Positions 16,554 to 24,931 of a stretch of DNA of 64,000 nt are shown in pieces. The position numbers and the translations under genes are program-made. Numbering within the stretch: position 1 is the stretch's first letter; every line of letters begins with the position of its first letter. This stretch comes from Ferruginibacter albus (GTDB lineage: Bacteria > Bacteroidota > Bacteroidia > Chitinophagales > Chitinophagaceae). The DNA is taken from assembly GCF_020042285.1 (NCBI RefSeq), contig NZ_CP083388.1:124001-188000 (forward strand). Direction: 5' to 3'. The notes beneath the pieces are model-generated. The model was not told the DNA's origin. It searched no databases and saw only the letters and a program-made list of their open reading frames with translations.

Positions 16554-16586
16554 AAAAAGAGGAGTAAAATTTACTCCTCTTTTTTT
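16552..16586. terminator. Bidirectional intrinsic terminator
   Basis: A perfect 17-bp inverted repeat centred on 16569: the left arm is seven A then GAGGAGTAAA, and the right arm is its complement ending in seven T. It gives a stem with a U-tract on either strand. It sits exactly between the convergent Big_5 lipoprotein and sigma-factor genes and should stop both. Confidence 0.92.
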
Positions 16587-16587
16587 A

Positions 16588-17088
16588 TTAAAACCTAGTC
16601 AATTGTTCTTTCAATAATTTTCTTGCAAAGTGGATCCTGCTTTTAATGGTACCCAAGGGCTCATTCAGCATGTCCGCAATTTCGTGGTATTTATAACCTT
16701 CAAAATATAGCATAAAAGGGTTGCGGAATATTTCCGGCAGTTTATGAATAGCCGACTGTATGTCTTTCAGCTTTAAATTTCCTTCTGCTGCATTTGCCGT
16801 TGTAACCTGGTTATAGTTCAGCAAAAATTCATTAGGAGTGCTGTCTAAAATAGTGGCACGTTTCGATTTTCTGCGGTAATTATTAATAAAAATATTACGC
16901 ATGATCGTATAAAGCCATGCTTTAACATTAGTGCCGGAATTGTATTTGTCCTTATTCGCCAATGCTCTGAACATGGTTTCCTGCAACAGATCTTTAGCAT
17001 CTTCCTTATCGGCAGTAAATGTATTGGCAAAGGGTTTTAAAAACTCGCTATTGCTCAGTAAAAGTTGGTTGAATTCTATAGTTGACAT
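16588..17088 (-). CDS. ECF-type RNA polymerase sigma factor
   Basis: 166 residues with the two-domain ECF layout. Region 2 includes FTADKEDAKDLLQETMFRAL and VKAWLYTIMRNIFINNYRR (about residues 20-80). Region 4 includes KLPEIFRNPFMLYFEGYKYHEIADMLNEPLGTIKSRIHFARKLL (about 112-160) with the helix-turn-helix. It would direct RNA polymerase to a specific regulon. No anti-sigma gene is next to it; upstream is a 262-bp gap and downstream the shared terminator. The regulon cannot be told from the sequence. The ATG at 17088 gives the normal family length. Confidence 0.92.
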   Translation of the reverse strand: MSTIEFNQLLLSNSEFLKPFANTFTADKEDAKDLLQETMFRALANKDKYNSGTNVKAWLYTIMRNIFINNYRRKSKRATILDSTPNEFLLNYNQVTTANAAEGNLKLKDIQSAIHKLPEIFRNPFMLYFEGYKYHEIADMLNEPLGTIKSRIHFARKLLKEQLTRF

Positions 17089-17119
17089 TTTGTTTAACGA
17101 TTTGTTATGTAAATTTAAA

Positions 17120-17127
17120 CAAAATTA
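17120..17127 (-). promoter_or_regulatory. Possible -7 box of the sigma-factor gene
   Basis: The minus strand reads TAATTTTG, matching TAnnTTTG, 32 bp before the ATG. A CAAA on the plus strand at 17138 is too near to be its -33 element. Partial support only. Confidence 0.35.
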
Positions 17128-17234
17128 AAAACCATTCCAAAATAAATTTTGTAAAAAAACGGTTATCAAAGCGTAATAGTATAGTAATGAAGGTGTTGGG
17201 CTGTCGGTAGAACAACATTATCCGGCAGTAGTTC

Positions 17235-17311
17235 GGGCTGTGCGCTTCAAGTCCGCCGCAAAGCCAACGCACAAATCTTCAGCGGGCTTTACGCTTCCAT
17301 CCCGCAGCCTG
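17235..17311. repeat. GC-rich structured intergenic element
   Basis: This 77-bp block is 61% G+C by count, in contrast with the AT-rich DNA around it. It contains inverted pairs AAAGCC (17260-17265) with GGCTTT (17285-17290), and GCGGG (17282-17286) with CCCGC (17301-17305). It holds no plausible coding frame. It looks like a small interspersed repeat of the kind scattered between genes in this group, but only one copy is in the window. The rest of the 17089-17350 gap shows nothing clear beyond the sigma-gene promoter. Confidence 0.4.
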
Positions 17312-17350
17312 TCAGCATATATTTTCAATCAACTGTTATGCCAGTTCCCT

Positions 17351-18076
17351 TTATAAGGTTGCCGCATCTTTATCGGCAAACCAGAACAATTTTCCGGTTG
17401 CAGGTTTGATTAATTGGGCAGGATATTTATCAGGCTGGTACCTTGAGGTTAAAACCGTGTGCAATATTTGCTCTTTTGATCTGCCCGTCACTAAAAACAT
17501 GATATTTTGTGCCGCATTGATTAATGGTGCAGTCATTGTTACCCGGAACATTTTCTGTTCCTCAACATAAACTTCTTTTACCAGGTGTTCTTTTTCATAT
17601 AAAATGTCTGTATCCGGGAAAAGAGAAGCAGTATGCCCGTTAGTGCCTAATCCCAATAAGATCAGATCAAAGGAAGGAAATCCTTTTCCAAACAATCGTT
17701 TTATCTTTTTTTCATAATCAATAGCTGCATCCTTTGGCGAAAGGGTAGTATCAATGGCAAAAACATTGGCTGCAGGAATATTTATTTTATCCAGCAATAA
17801 TGTTTTTGCCATTCTTGCATTATTTAATTTGTCATCACCCGGCACACAGCGTTCATCACCCCAAAACACGAATGTTTTATTCCAGTCAATTTTATCGGCA
17901 AACGATTTTTCTGCTAATAATGAGAATAATTTTTCCGGAGTATTACCGCCCGAAAGCGCAATAGTGAATCTTCCGTTTTTTGCAATTGCTTTTCCGGCAA
18001 TATCCACGATGAAGTTTGCGGTAGCGGTAAAAAAATCATCGGCATCAAAAATTTGCAGACTATATGTTGAATTCAT
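17351..18076 (-). CDS. pgl: 6-phosphogluconolactonase
   Basis: 241 residues, normal for the Pgl/DevB type. Landmarks are TIALSGGNTPEKLFSLL near residue 38, the VFWGDERCVP segment, and GLGTNGHTASLFP, the usual active-site strand. It hydrolyses 6-phosphogluconolactone to 6-phosphogluconate in the cytosol, the second step of the oxidative pentose phosphate pathway. It is the last gene of an operon with rpiB, a HAD hydrolase, gnd and zwf, 69 bp after zwf. The start at 18076 (ATG) gives a standard N-terminus. Confidence 0.95.
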   Translation of the reverse strand: MNSTYSLQIFDADDFFTATANFIVDIAGKAIAKNGRFTIALSGGNTPEKLFSLLAEKSFADKIDWNKTFVFWGDERCVPGDDKLNNARMAKTLLLDKINIPAANVFAIDTTLSPKDAAIDYEKKIKRLFGKGFPSFDLILLGLGTNGHTASLFPDTDILYEKEHLVKEVYVEEQKMFRVTMTAPLINAAQNIMFLVTGRSKEQILHTVLTSRYQPDKYPAQLIKPATGKLFWFADKDAATL

Positions 18077-18145
18077 GATTACTTGTCTTTATAAAAATAA
18101 TATGCCACATTATTATAACGTCAATAAAGAATAAGGTGTTGCCTG

Positions 18146-19666
18146 CTATTTTCCGTCGGGCGGCGTTACAAACCAGTTGTGTCCGTCTTTTGCAATCAAT
18201 GCTTCAGCATCTTCCGGTCCTTGCATGCCTGCCGCATAATTGGGGAAATTAACGGATGGATTATTTTCCCATTGTTCTATGATCGGCATTACTACCTTCC
18301 ACGCTGCTTCTATCTGGTCGGCACGCATAAAAAGAGTAGATTCGCCTTCCATAATATCCAGCAATAATGTCTCGTACGCTTCCGGTGTTTCGGTAGAGTT
18401 GGAAGTATAGGATTGGTCATAATCAAACTTCATTTCAACCGGGTTGAACAACATTTCCAATCCCGGGCGCTTTGCCTGGAAGCTTAATTTAATTCCCATC
18501 CGCGGTTGAATGTTCAATACCATTCTATTGGGCTGCCAGTTAACGGTAGCATTGGTTGGAAAAGATTGATGCGGCACAGGACGAAACTGCAAGCTGATAA
18601 CAGAAGTTGTTTCACTCATACGTTTACCGCTGCGCACATAAAAAGGAACACCTTGCCAACGCCAGTTATCTACAAAAAATTTTACGCCTGCAAAGGTTTC
18701 CACGTTAGAATCTTTTTTTACATCTGCTTCGTTTCTATAGCCGGGTACTTTTTCACCTTCAATCCAACCGGCGCCATATTGCCCACGTACTGCATATTGG
18801 TGTACGTCCTCGGGTTTTATGGTTCGCATTGCATTCAGCACATCTACTTTTTTATTACGGACTTCATCTGCATTAAAAGAAACTGGCGGTTCCATTGCAA
18901 TTAAGCAAAGCAGTTGCAGAATATGATTTTGTATCATGTCTCGCAATGCTCCTGCTGTTTCATAATAATTACCCCTGGTACCAACGCCTAATTGTTCCGA
19001 TACGGTGATTTGAACATGATCGATGTAATTACGATTCCATATCGGTTCAAACAATGCATTGGCAAAACGGAAGGCTAAAATATTTTGAACAGTTTCTTTT
19101 CCTAGATAGTGATCCAAACGGTAGATCTGCGTTTCATCATACGTATTATGCAACAGATCGTTTAACTTTTTAGCGCTTTCAAAATCTCTTCCAAAAGGTT
19201 TCTCAATCACAATACGGCTATGCTCTTTATCGGAAGCTAATTTACAGGTGCCGATCTTTGTTGCGATCTGTTCAAAATATTGCGGAGGTACTGCCATATA
19301 AAAAATTCGATTGGCAGTTGTATTCCATTGCTTTTCTATTTGCTCAACTTTGTTTTCTAATTTGGTATAGGTGGCATCATCATCAAAGCTGCCTGCACTG
19401 TATGAAATTTGTTTTGCAAAATTTGCCCAGACGGCTTCATCTGCTTTTCCTCTGCGGGAGAATTTATCTACGCCTTCTTTTAAATGTGATATAAAAGCGC
19501 TGTCTTCCAATTCCGACTTGCTAACGCCGATAATGGCAAATTTTTCCGGCAGCCATTTGTCTAAATACAAATTATAAATGCCGGGAATTAATTTACGCCA
19601 GGTGAGATCGCCTCCGCCTCCTAATATAACGATGATGGTTGGTTGTACTTTTGTTATGCCGTTCAT
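18146..19666 (-). CDS. zwf: Glucose-6-phosphate 1-dehydrogenase
   Basis: 506 residues from the ATG at 19666, two bases beyond the gnd stop; a TTG at 19690 would overlap gnd and is less likely. The NADP-binding segment is [23 protein letters not shown], a normal GxxGDLxxRK motif. [11 protein letters not shown] and the active-site block [23 protein letters not shown] are intact, with the catalytic His in DHYLGKE. It oxidises glucose-6-phosphate to 6-phosphogluconolactone and makes NADPH, the entry step of the pathway whose later enzymes (Pgl, Gnd, RpiB) are in the same operon. Confidence 0.96.
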   Translation of the reverse strand: MNGITKVQPTIIVILGGGGDLTWRKLIPGIYNLYLDKWLPEKFAIIGVSKSELEDSAFISHLKEGVDKFSRRGKADEAVWANFAKQISYSAGSFDDDATYTKLENKVEQIEKQWNTTANRIFYMAVPPQYFEQIATKIGTCKLASDKEHSRIVIEKPFGRDFESAKKLNDLLHNTYDETQIYRLDHYLGKETVQNILAFRFANALFEPIWNRNYIDHVQITVSEQLGVGTRGNYYETAGALRDMIQNHILQLLCLIAMEPPVSFNADEVRNKKVDVLNAMRTIKPEDVHQYAVRGQYGAGWIEGEKVPGYRNEADVKKDSNVETFAGVKFFVDNWRWQGVPFYVRSGKRMSETTSVISLQFRPVPHQSFPTNATVNWQPNRMVLNIQPRMGIKLSFQAKRPGLEMLFNPVEMKFDYDQSYTSNSTETPEAYETLLLDIMEGESTLFMRADQIEAAWKVVMPIIEQWENNPSVNFPNYAAGMQGPEDAEALIAKDGHNWFVTPPDGK

Positions 19667-19668
19667 GC

Positions 19669-21081
19669 TTAATTTGTTTTTTGATTCCAATGTGTATGAA
19701 ATATTCCTTCCCTATCAATGCGTTGATAAGTATGTGCACCAAAATAATCCCGTTGTGCCTGCAATAAATTAGATGGCAGCTGGCTATTGCGATAAGAATC
19801 ATAATACGCCAATGAAGCTGACATAACAGGGAGGGGTATACCCGAACTGATTCCTTTAACAAGTGTTGTACGCAATCCGTTTTGAGATTGAATTAATTTT
19901 TCCGCAATGCCTTTATCTAACAAGATGTTTGTTAATGCAGGGTCTTTTGTAAAAGCAGCTCTAAAATCTTCTAATAACCCGGAGCGGATAATACAGCCGC
20001 CACGCCAGATGGCAGCAACTTCCTGCAGGTTTAAACCATATTGATATTTTTCAGAAGCGGTATATAATAATGACAATCCCTGTGCATAAGTGGTGATCAT
20101 AGAAAAATAAAGCGCTTGCTCCAATACATCAATGAATTCTTTTTTATCTGCTTTTTCAACAGCAGGACCTGTGAGTATTTGTTGCGCCAATATTCTTTCT
20201 TTTTTATAAGCAGATAGATCTCGCATGCTGACAGCCGTATCAATTGCCGGAATAGGAACCTGTAAGTTCATCGCATCTTCCGATGTCCAGGCTCCGGTAC
20301 CTTTTTGTTGGGCTGCGTCCAGGATCATATCTACTAACCTGTTCTTTGTAAGATCATCTTGCTGTAAAAAAATATCAGCCGTGATTTCTATTAAAAAAGA
20401 TTGTAAAATACCTTTATTCCAATTGGCAAAAACAGTATGCAGCTCGTCATTATTTAATTGCAATACATCTTTTAATAAATGATATGCCTCTGCTATTAAT
20501 TGCATGATGCCATATTCAATACCGTTGTGTACCATTTTTACATAATGCCCTGCAGAGCCGCTGCCAACATAGGTTACACAAGCTTCTCCATTTACTTTGG
20601 CGGCAACAGCTTTCAGCATTTCTGCGATCCTGTTATAAGCGTCTTTATTACCACCCGGCATAATGCTAGGTCCAAAACGGGCACCCGATTCTCCTCCGGA
20701 AACACCCGCCCCCATAAAGTGAATATTTTCTTTTGCTAATTCTTCATTTCGTCTATTCGTATCCGTAAAGTGGGAATTGCCCAAGTCAATTAGCAGATCA
20801 TCTTTTGATAAAAAAGGTTTTACATCTGCAATAACGCTATCAACAATTTTACCAGCAGGAACTAATAACATGATTACTTTTGGTTGTTTTAAAGAATCGA
20901 TAAATTCTTTTAAAACTGCCGTGCTGAATATTTGTCTCCCTTCTCCTTCTTTTTTTAAAGCATCTACCTGTGCCGTGCTTTTATCAAAACCGGCTACGCT
21001 AAAACCATGATCGCTGATATTCAATAAAAGATTGCGCCCCATTGTGCCTAAGCCGATCATTCCAAAGTCATATTGTTGCAT
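19669..21081 (-). CDS. gnd: 6-phosphogluconate dehydrogenase, decarboxylating
   Basis: 470 residues, the full length of the NADP-type enzyme. The Rossmann start is [16 protein letters not shown]. The substrate loop [19 protein letters not shown] and the catalytic Lys/Asn segment [16 protein letters not shown] follow, then the long helical C-terminal domain with [18 protein letters not shown] and IRSGLLEDF. It turns 6-phosphogluconate into ribulose-5-phosphate, CO2 and NADPH. The gene lies 16 bp after the HAD hydrolase gene and immediately before zwf. Confidence 0.96.
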   Translation of the reverse strand: MQQYDFGMIGLGTMGRNLLLNISDHGFSVAGFDKSTAQVDALKKEGEGRQIFSTAVLKEFIDSLKQPKVIMLLVPAGKIVDSVIADVKPFLSKDDLLIDLGNSHFTDTNRRNEELAKENIHFMGAGVSGGESGARFGPSIMPGGNKDAYNRIAEMLKAVAAKVNGEACVTYVGSGSAGHYVKMVHNGIEYGIMQLIAEAYHLLKDVLQLNNDELHTVFANWNKGILQSFLIEITADIFLQQDDLTKNRLVDMILDAAQQKGTGAWTSEDAMNLQVPIPAIDTAVSMRDLSAYKKERILAQQILTGPAVEKADKKEFIDVLEQALYFSMITTYAQGLSLLYTASEKYQYGLNLQEVAAIWRGGCIIRSGLLEDFRAAFTKDPALTNILLDKGIAEKLIQSQNGLRTTLVKGISSGIPLPVMSASLAYYDSYRNSQLPSNLLQAQRDYFGAHTYQRIDREGIFHTHWNQKTN

Positions 21082-21097
21082 TTTATTTTATTTAAGG

Positions 21098-21709
21098 TCA
21101 GAAATTAAGTTTTGCTATTTTTTCTTTTGTAGAATTTAGATCAGTATGATGAAAACCGTGTAAACCTACGCTGCGGGCTATTTCTACAAACATCTGCCTG
21201 TCGTCAATGTGAATGGCTTCGTGTGGTTTTGCCTGTGCAATATTACAAGCCATTTTAAAAATATCTTCATCCGGCTTTCTGAAGTTTACATAGCAGGAGG
21301 AGACAAAGCCATCAAATAAATCATGGAGATTAAATTTTGAGATCCGGTATTCATTCAGTTCACGCCCTTCATTGTTAACAGCTACCACTTTTACACGATG
21401 GGTTTGTTTTATTTCTTTAAAGAATGCAATTGTTTCCTCGTAAGGTTTAGATTGCTCAAACATAAAGTTCCTGAAATCATCTTTAGAGAAATCTTTTTTT
21501 TCGTAGAATATTACGCGGTTGAGGTATTGATCCAGCGTAAGCTTTCCTAATTCATAGGTATCGAAAGTAAGGTGATGGCGCTCGTCCATTTCCGCATAAT
21601 CCAAATTGAATTTTTCAGCAGCCAGTTTTCTTGAATTCTTCCCCCATCCATTCGTTAATAATACGCCACCAATATCTAAAAAAAGCGTTTTTATTTTTTG
21701 CGTTTTCAT
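21098..21709 (-). CDS. HAD-like hydrolase in the pentose phosphate operon
   Basis: 203 residues of the HAD subfamily IA type. Motif I is FLDIGGVLL, with the nucleophile Asp but Gly in place of the usual second Asp. Motif II is near VVAVNNEG, motif III uses the Lys of NFRKPDEDIF, and motif IV is IHIDDRQMFVE. Similar proteins act on sugar phosphates such as glucose-1-phosphate, where the first motif also departs from DxD. It is cotranscribed between rpiB (13 bp) and gnd (16 bp), so a phosphatase on a pentose or hexose phosphate is reasonable. That substrate is inference. Confidence 0.82.
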   Translation of the reverse strand: MKTQKIKTLFLDIGGVLLTNGWGKNSRKLAAEKFNLDYAEMDERHHLTFDTYELGKLTLDQYLNRVIFYEKKDFSKDDFRNFMFEQSKPYEETIAFFKEIKQTHRVKVVAVNNEGRELNEYRISKFNLHDLFDGFVSSCYVNFRKPDEDIFKMACNIAQAKPHEAIHIDDRQMFVEIARSVGLHGFHHTDLNSTKEKIAKLNF

Positions 21710-21722
21710 ATTTTGTCAATCT

Positions 21723-22175
21723 TTATTTCATATTCTTATTTTCAATGGCGTTTATTTTTTCCAGTCTTTTTATATGACGGGATTCGTTGGAAAATGTTGC
21801 GTTTAAAAAGGCAAAAACAATTTCTTTTGCCAATTCAATACCTACAACACGTTCACCAATGCATAAAACATTTGCATCATCATGTTCGATACATTGATGA
21901 GCAGAGTATGTATCATGACAAACACCTGCTCTTATTCCTTTAAATTTATTAGCAGCAATACTAACGCCAACGCCACTACCACAAATAATTATTCCACGAT
22001 CTGCTTTTTTAGAGAGAATTGCATTGGCTACATCTGCTGCGTGATCGGGGTAGTCGGTAGGAGCGGTATTGAAAGTGCCGATGTCTGTTATGTCGTAACC
22101 TTTTGCGATAATTTCTTTTAGCAATATGGCTTTGTAATCAAAGCCGGCATGATCAGATGCGATAACGAATTTCAT
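21723..22175 (-). CDS. rpiB: Ribose-5-phosphate isomerase B
   Basis: 150 residues, normal for RpiB/LacAB-type isomerases. The key parts are IASDHAGFDYK at the N-terminus, DIGTFNTAPTDYPDHAADVA, and IIICGSGVGVSIAANKFKGIRA with the catalytic Cys. HDTYSAHQCIEHDDANVLCIGERVVG follows. It interconverts ribulose-5-phosphate and ribose-5-phosphate, downstream of Gnd. It is the first gene of the pentose phosphate operon. Confidence 0.95.
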   Translation of the reverse strand: MKFVIASDHAGFDYKAILLKEIIAKGYDITDIGTFNTAPTDYPDHAADVANAILSKKADRGIIICGSGVGVSIAANKFKGIRAGVCHDTYSAHQCIEHDDANVLCIGERVVGIELAKEIVFAFLNATFSNESRHIKRLEKINAIENKNMK

Positions 22176-22206
22176 AAAATTAGTTTACCAATCGTTACTA
22201 ATAAAT

Positions 22207-22234
22207 AACACCTCGATGGGTGTTTTGTTTTTTT
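22207..22234 (+). terminator. Terminator-like hairpin upstream of rpiB
   Basis: AACACC (22207-22212) pairs with GGTGTT (22219-22224), followed on the plus strand by a T-rich run to 22234. No plus-strand gene ends here. On the minus strand the hairpin is followed only by a weak T-rich stretch, so it could be a poor stop for the MerR transcript or block antisense reading. The rest of the gap 22176-22467 shows nothing I can name. Confidence 0.35.
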
Positions 22235-22467
22235 ACTTCATCAATGTAGTAAGATATTTTTTAACTGCTACTAAAAATATGTTAACGGTGAGGAATAAGT
22301 TATACTATTATTTATTTGCATAAGATGATTGAAAATATATTGCTGAATGGCTGCACCGCTTAGCAGGAAATACTTTTGCGAAGCCGGGCTTGTGTTAAGG
22401 GCAAAAGATTGCAGGCGGGCGGCGAATTGTTGTTGATGAACGATAAAAGGATGAAAGCCCCAAAAAA

Positions 22468-23346
22468 TTATAAGGTTGTAGAAAACTCTACTATTTCGTC
22501 GAAAGATCTTTTGAATTTGATAGAGGAAGGAGTTCGTTTTTCGTAACTGTGGGTGAGTTTTCCGGAAATGATGATCTTGGTATCGGGGAAGTTTTTGGCT
22601 ACGGCATCTACAAATTTTTCGAAACAAAACTTGGGGTTGACACAAGTGAGATGCGAATAAATGTAATCAGGCTTTTTATGCTTGACTATATATTCTACAT
22701 CGCTTAGTTTAATGTCAGAGCCAAGGTAAATAGTTTCAACACCCTGCTTTTTTAGTAAGTAAGAGACAAACAATAATCCCAACTCGTGATGTTCGCCTTC
22801 GGGCAAGAACAATAGAACTGTTTTATTTTTGGGAGGTACTGGAGGTATGCCTTCAATTGCCAGAACAATTTTTTTGCGAATGATATTGCTTGCTAAATTC
22901 TGTTGCGCCGGAATGATCTCGTTTGCCTGCCAAAGGATGCCGATCTTTAAAAGAAAGGGAAACATTATTTGCGTGGCAGTTTTTTCAATACCATCTGCAG
23001 CAATACATTTATCTAAAATGCTTTCCAGCTCTGTTGTATTAAGATCGATCATTGCCTGTACCAATGCATTGATTTTTTTTTCGTAACAAGCTTCTAATTG
23101 TGTAAGTGACAACAGCTTTTGTTTTAGCTCGGTTTCGCACATTTTATTGATGTGTGAAATTTTGAAGCCATTTCTGTTGAGTAATGCTATGTTGAGTAAT
23201 TTCTTTAACTCTTCGTTGCTGTAATAGCGAATATTAGTGCAGGTGCGGCAAGGTTTTAAAAAATTATAGCGCTGTTCCCATATGCGAATGGTGTGGGCTT
23301 TTACGCCCGACAGGTTCTCCAAATCTTTTATGGTATAAGCGTCCAT
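22468..23346 (-). CDS. MerR-type regulator with cobalamin-binding domain (CarH-like)
   Basis: 292 residues. The N-terminus is a MerR winged helix (about 1-70: YTIKDLENLSGVKAHTIRIWEQRY). A helical linker domain (about 80-160) and a Rossmann-like B12-binding domain (about 172-292) follow. The lower-ligand motif ExHxxG is present (Glu185, His187, Gly190). In CarH photoreceptors the linker has Trp-x9-Glu-His plus a His next to the Trp. Here Trp139 is kept, but those positions are Gln149-Asn150 and Gln140. So B12 binding looks likely while CarH-type light sensing does not. The target genes are unknown; the gene sits at the edge of the polysaccharide locus. Confidence 0.85.
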   Translation of the reverse strand: MDAYTIKDLENLSGVKAHTIRIWEQRYNFLKPCRTCTNIRYYSNEELKKLLNIALLNRNGFKISHINKMCETELKQKLLSLTQLEACYEKKINALVQAMIDLNTTELESILDKCIAADGIEKTATQIMFPFLLKIGILWQANEIIPAQQNLASNIIRKKIVLAIEGIPPVPPKNKTVLLFLPEGEHHELGLLFVSYLLKKQGVETIYLGSDIKLSDVEYIVKHKKPDYIYSHLTCVNPKFCFEKFVDAVAKNFPDTKIIISGKLTHSYEKRTPSSIKFKRSFDEIVEFSTTL

Positions 23347-23448
23347 ACTCAGTTATTACAATCTCACCAGCTATTTTGTTTAGCTGTTGAAATGGGGATT
23401 TTTTTAATTTATTGCCGAAAAACGGGTTTGCTGAACGCAATATTAGCC

Positions 23449-24129
23449 TTATAACGTTACACGAACAAAAAAGTCGCGATCAATATCTATGATCTCGGCT
23501 TTGTCTTGCCAGTTCATTTTAGTTAACAGGGCAACAATATCATTTTTGGTGTAGTAATACAAAGGACAATTTCTCATTTTATAACGAACTTTTCTTTGCC
23601 AGCCTAAAAAGCCGCCGGCTTTAGGAAAGCTCATGTATAATTCTTTAGAAATGTCTTTGTTTAATTTCTGGAAAACGTCGAGAGGGTTTTTTATGTAATC
23701 GAAAAAGCCAACCAATACGCCGGCATCAAATTTTTCGTTGAAAGAATGTTCTAAATAGCCTGCGTGGATGTAAGCAGCTTGTCCTTTATCAATAAAAGGT
23801 TGAGTTTTTTGTATCGCCAATTTCAGCATGCCATCGGCAATATCTAAACCGGTAACATTTTTGCCCATATTAAGCAACGCATCGCAATAAACACCGCCGC
23901 CACAGCCAATATCCAGTATTGTTTTTATTTGAGGATTGGCAGAATATTTCATTACCAGATCGTACCGCAAACGCATGGAACGGCGAAAGAATTTATCTAA
24001 AAATTTATCCCACAGACTACGTTTTTTGGTATGTCCGTAAATGCTGTCAAAATCTGCCGCGTAACCGTGAAAAAAAGATTCTACGTCTTTAGTTTCTGTA
24101 AGTGTATAAGTTTTGCTGTTGTTGCTCAT
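23449..24129 (-). CDS. SAM-dependent methyltransferase
   Basis: 226 residues. The SAM-binding motif is ILDIGCGGGVYCDALLNMG (about residue 73), followed by VTGLDIADGMLKLA and the later LVGFFDYIKNPLDVFQKL. The N-terminus FFHGYAADFDSIYG is typical of small class I methyltransferases in polysaccharide and lipid pathways. It overlaps the end of the upstream deacetylase gene by 41 bp and is the last gene of a six-gene unit starting at the amidotransferase gene near 29760. The acceptor, probably a sugar or lipid intermediate, cannot be read from the sequence. Confidence 0.85.
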   Translation of the reverse strand: MSNNSKTYTLTETKDVESFFHGYAADFDSIYGHTKKRSLWDKFLDKFFRRSMRLRYDLVMKYSANPQIKTILDIGCGGGVYCDALLNMGKNVTGLDIADGMLKLAIQKTQPFIDKGQAAYIHAGYLEHSFNEKFDAGVLVGFFDYIKNPLDVFQKLNKDISKELYMSFPKAGGFLGWQRKVRYKMRNCPLYYYTKNDIVALLTKMNWQDKAEIIDIDRDFFVRVTL

Positions 24130-24931
24130 ATTCGTGTTTACTTAATATCTCTGATACATTGGTGCACTCAAACTCAGTGAGTAAGCGATTTAATTTTTTT
24201 TCTGTTGAATCTAAGTTTACGTAGTGTGTGAATTTTATGCGACTGTTTAGTCCTGAAATTTTTGGCTGATCAACATCCAGTTCCCATGGATGGATATAAA
24301 AAATGCTGGAGCGATGCGCCAATATTTTTTCCAGTTTACTTTTAAAATAATTGTAAGGCAACAAACGGAAATAGCCGCCGCCAACTCCAAAATCCAGCCC
24401 CATAAATTTAATAGTGCTGATAGGGAATTCTGTTAATCCATTTTCCAGTTCATGTACTTTTGGATTAAAGCCCGGCATGCCTGTACGTTTTGCATCACCC
24501 GGAAAAATACTGGTATCGTACACAAAACCTTCTTCACGTATTATATCCAACGCCCAGGTACTTCTTTGATCTATAGAAAAATAAGGCGCTCTAAAGCCGG
24601 TGTAAGTAACCCCAAATTGATTGATCAATTGCTTACACTTTCTGATTTCTTCTCTGAATTTTTCGGGAGTTATTCTGTATAAAAAAGGATGAGAATAAGT
24701 GTGACAGCCAATTTCATGTCCTTCTTTAATTATTTCATCAATAAAACGAGGATGCTCTTCAATGGTTTTACCTAACAAAAAGTAAGTAGCTTTTACATTA
24801 TATTTTTGAAAAAGTTCCAGTAGCTTATAATGCCCTATGTGCAGTCTTTTTTCTATGCTTCCCCAACGTTCCATTGGCAAGTCTACTCCTTGATACCAAT
24901 CTTCAAAGTCTACTGTAAATGCAATTTTCAT
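24089..24931 (-). CDS. Polysaccharide deacetylase with DUF3473 C-terminus
   Basis: 280 residues. The NodB-type catalytic parts are FTVDFEDWYQG (metal and base Asp), GHEIGCHTYSHP (metal His pair) and GFRAPYFS, with IHPWELD near the end. The region from about 200 (GGGYFRLLPYNYFK) resembles the DUF3473 tail of deacetylases that occur with exosortase (XrtA-type) polysaccharide loci. No exosortase or PEP-CTERM protein is in this window. It probably removes N- or O-acetyl groups from a polysaccharide precursor. The start overlaps the upstream glycosyltransferase stop as TAATG. Confidence 0.87.
   Translation of the reverse strand: MKIAFTVDFEDWYQGVDLPMERWGSIEKRLHIGHYKLLELFQKYNVKATYFLLGKTIEEHPRFIDEIIKEGHEIGCHTYSHPFLYRITPEKFREEIRKCKQLINQFGVTYTGFRAPYFSIDQRSTWALDIIREEGFVYDTSIFPGDAKRTGMPGFNPKVHELENGLTEFPISTIKFMGLDFGVGGGYFRLLPYNYFKSKLEKILAHRSSIFYIHPWELDVDQPKISGLNSRIKFTHYVNLDSTEKKLNRLLTEFECTNVSEILSKHEYEQQQQNLYTYRN

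Noticed and set aside
22271-22645. 124-codon minus-strand frame at the end of the MerR gene
   Set aside because: It overlaps the MerR/B12 gene in another frame, starts inside it and shows no domain or signal peptide.
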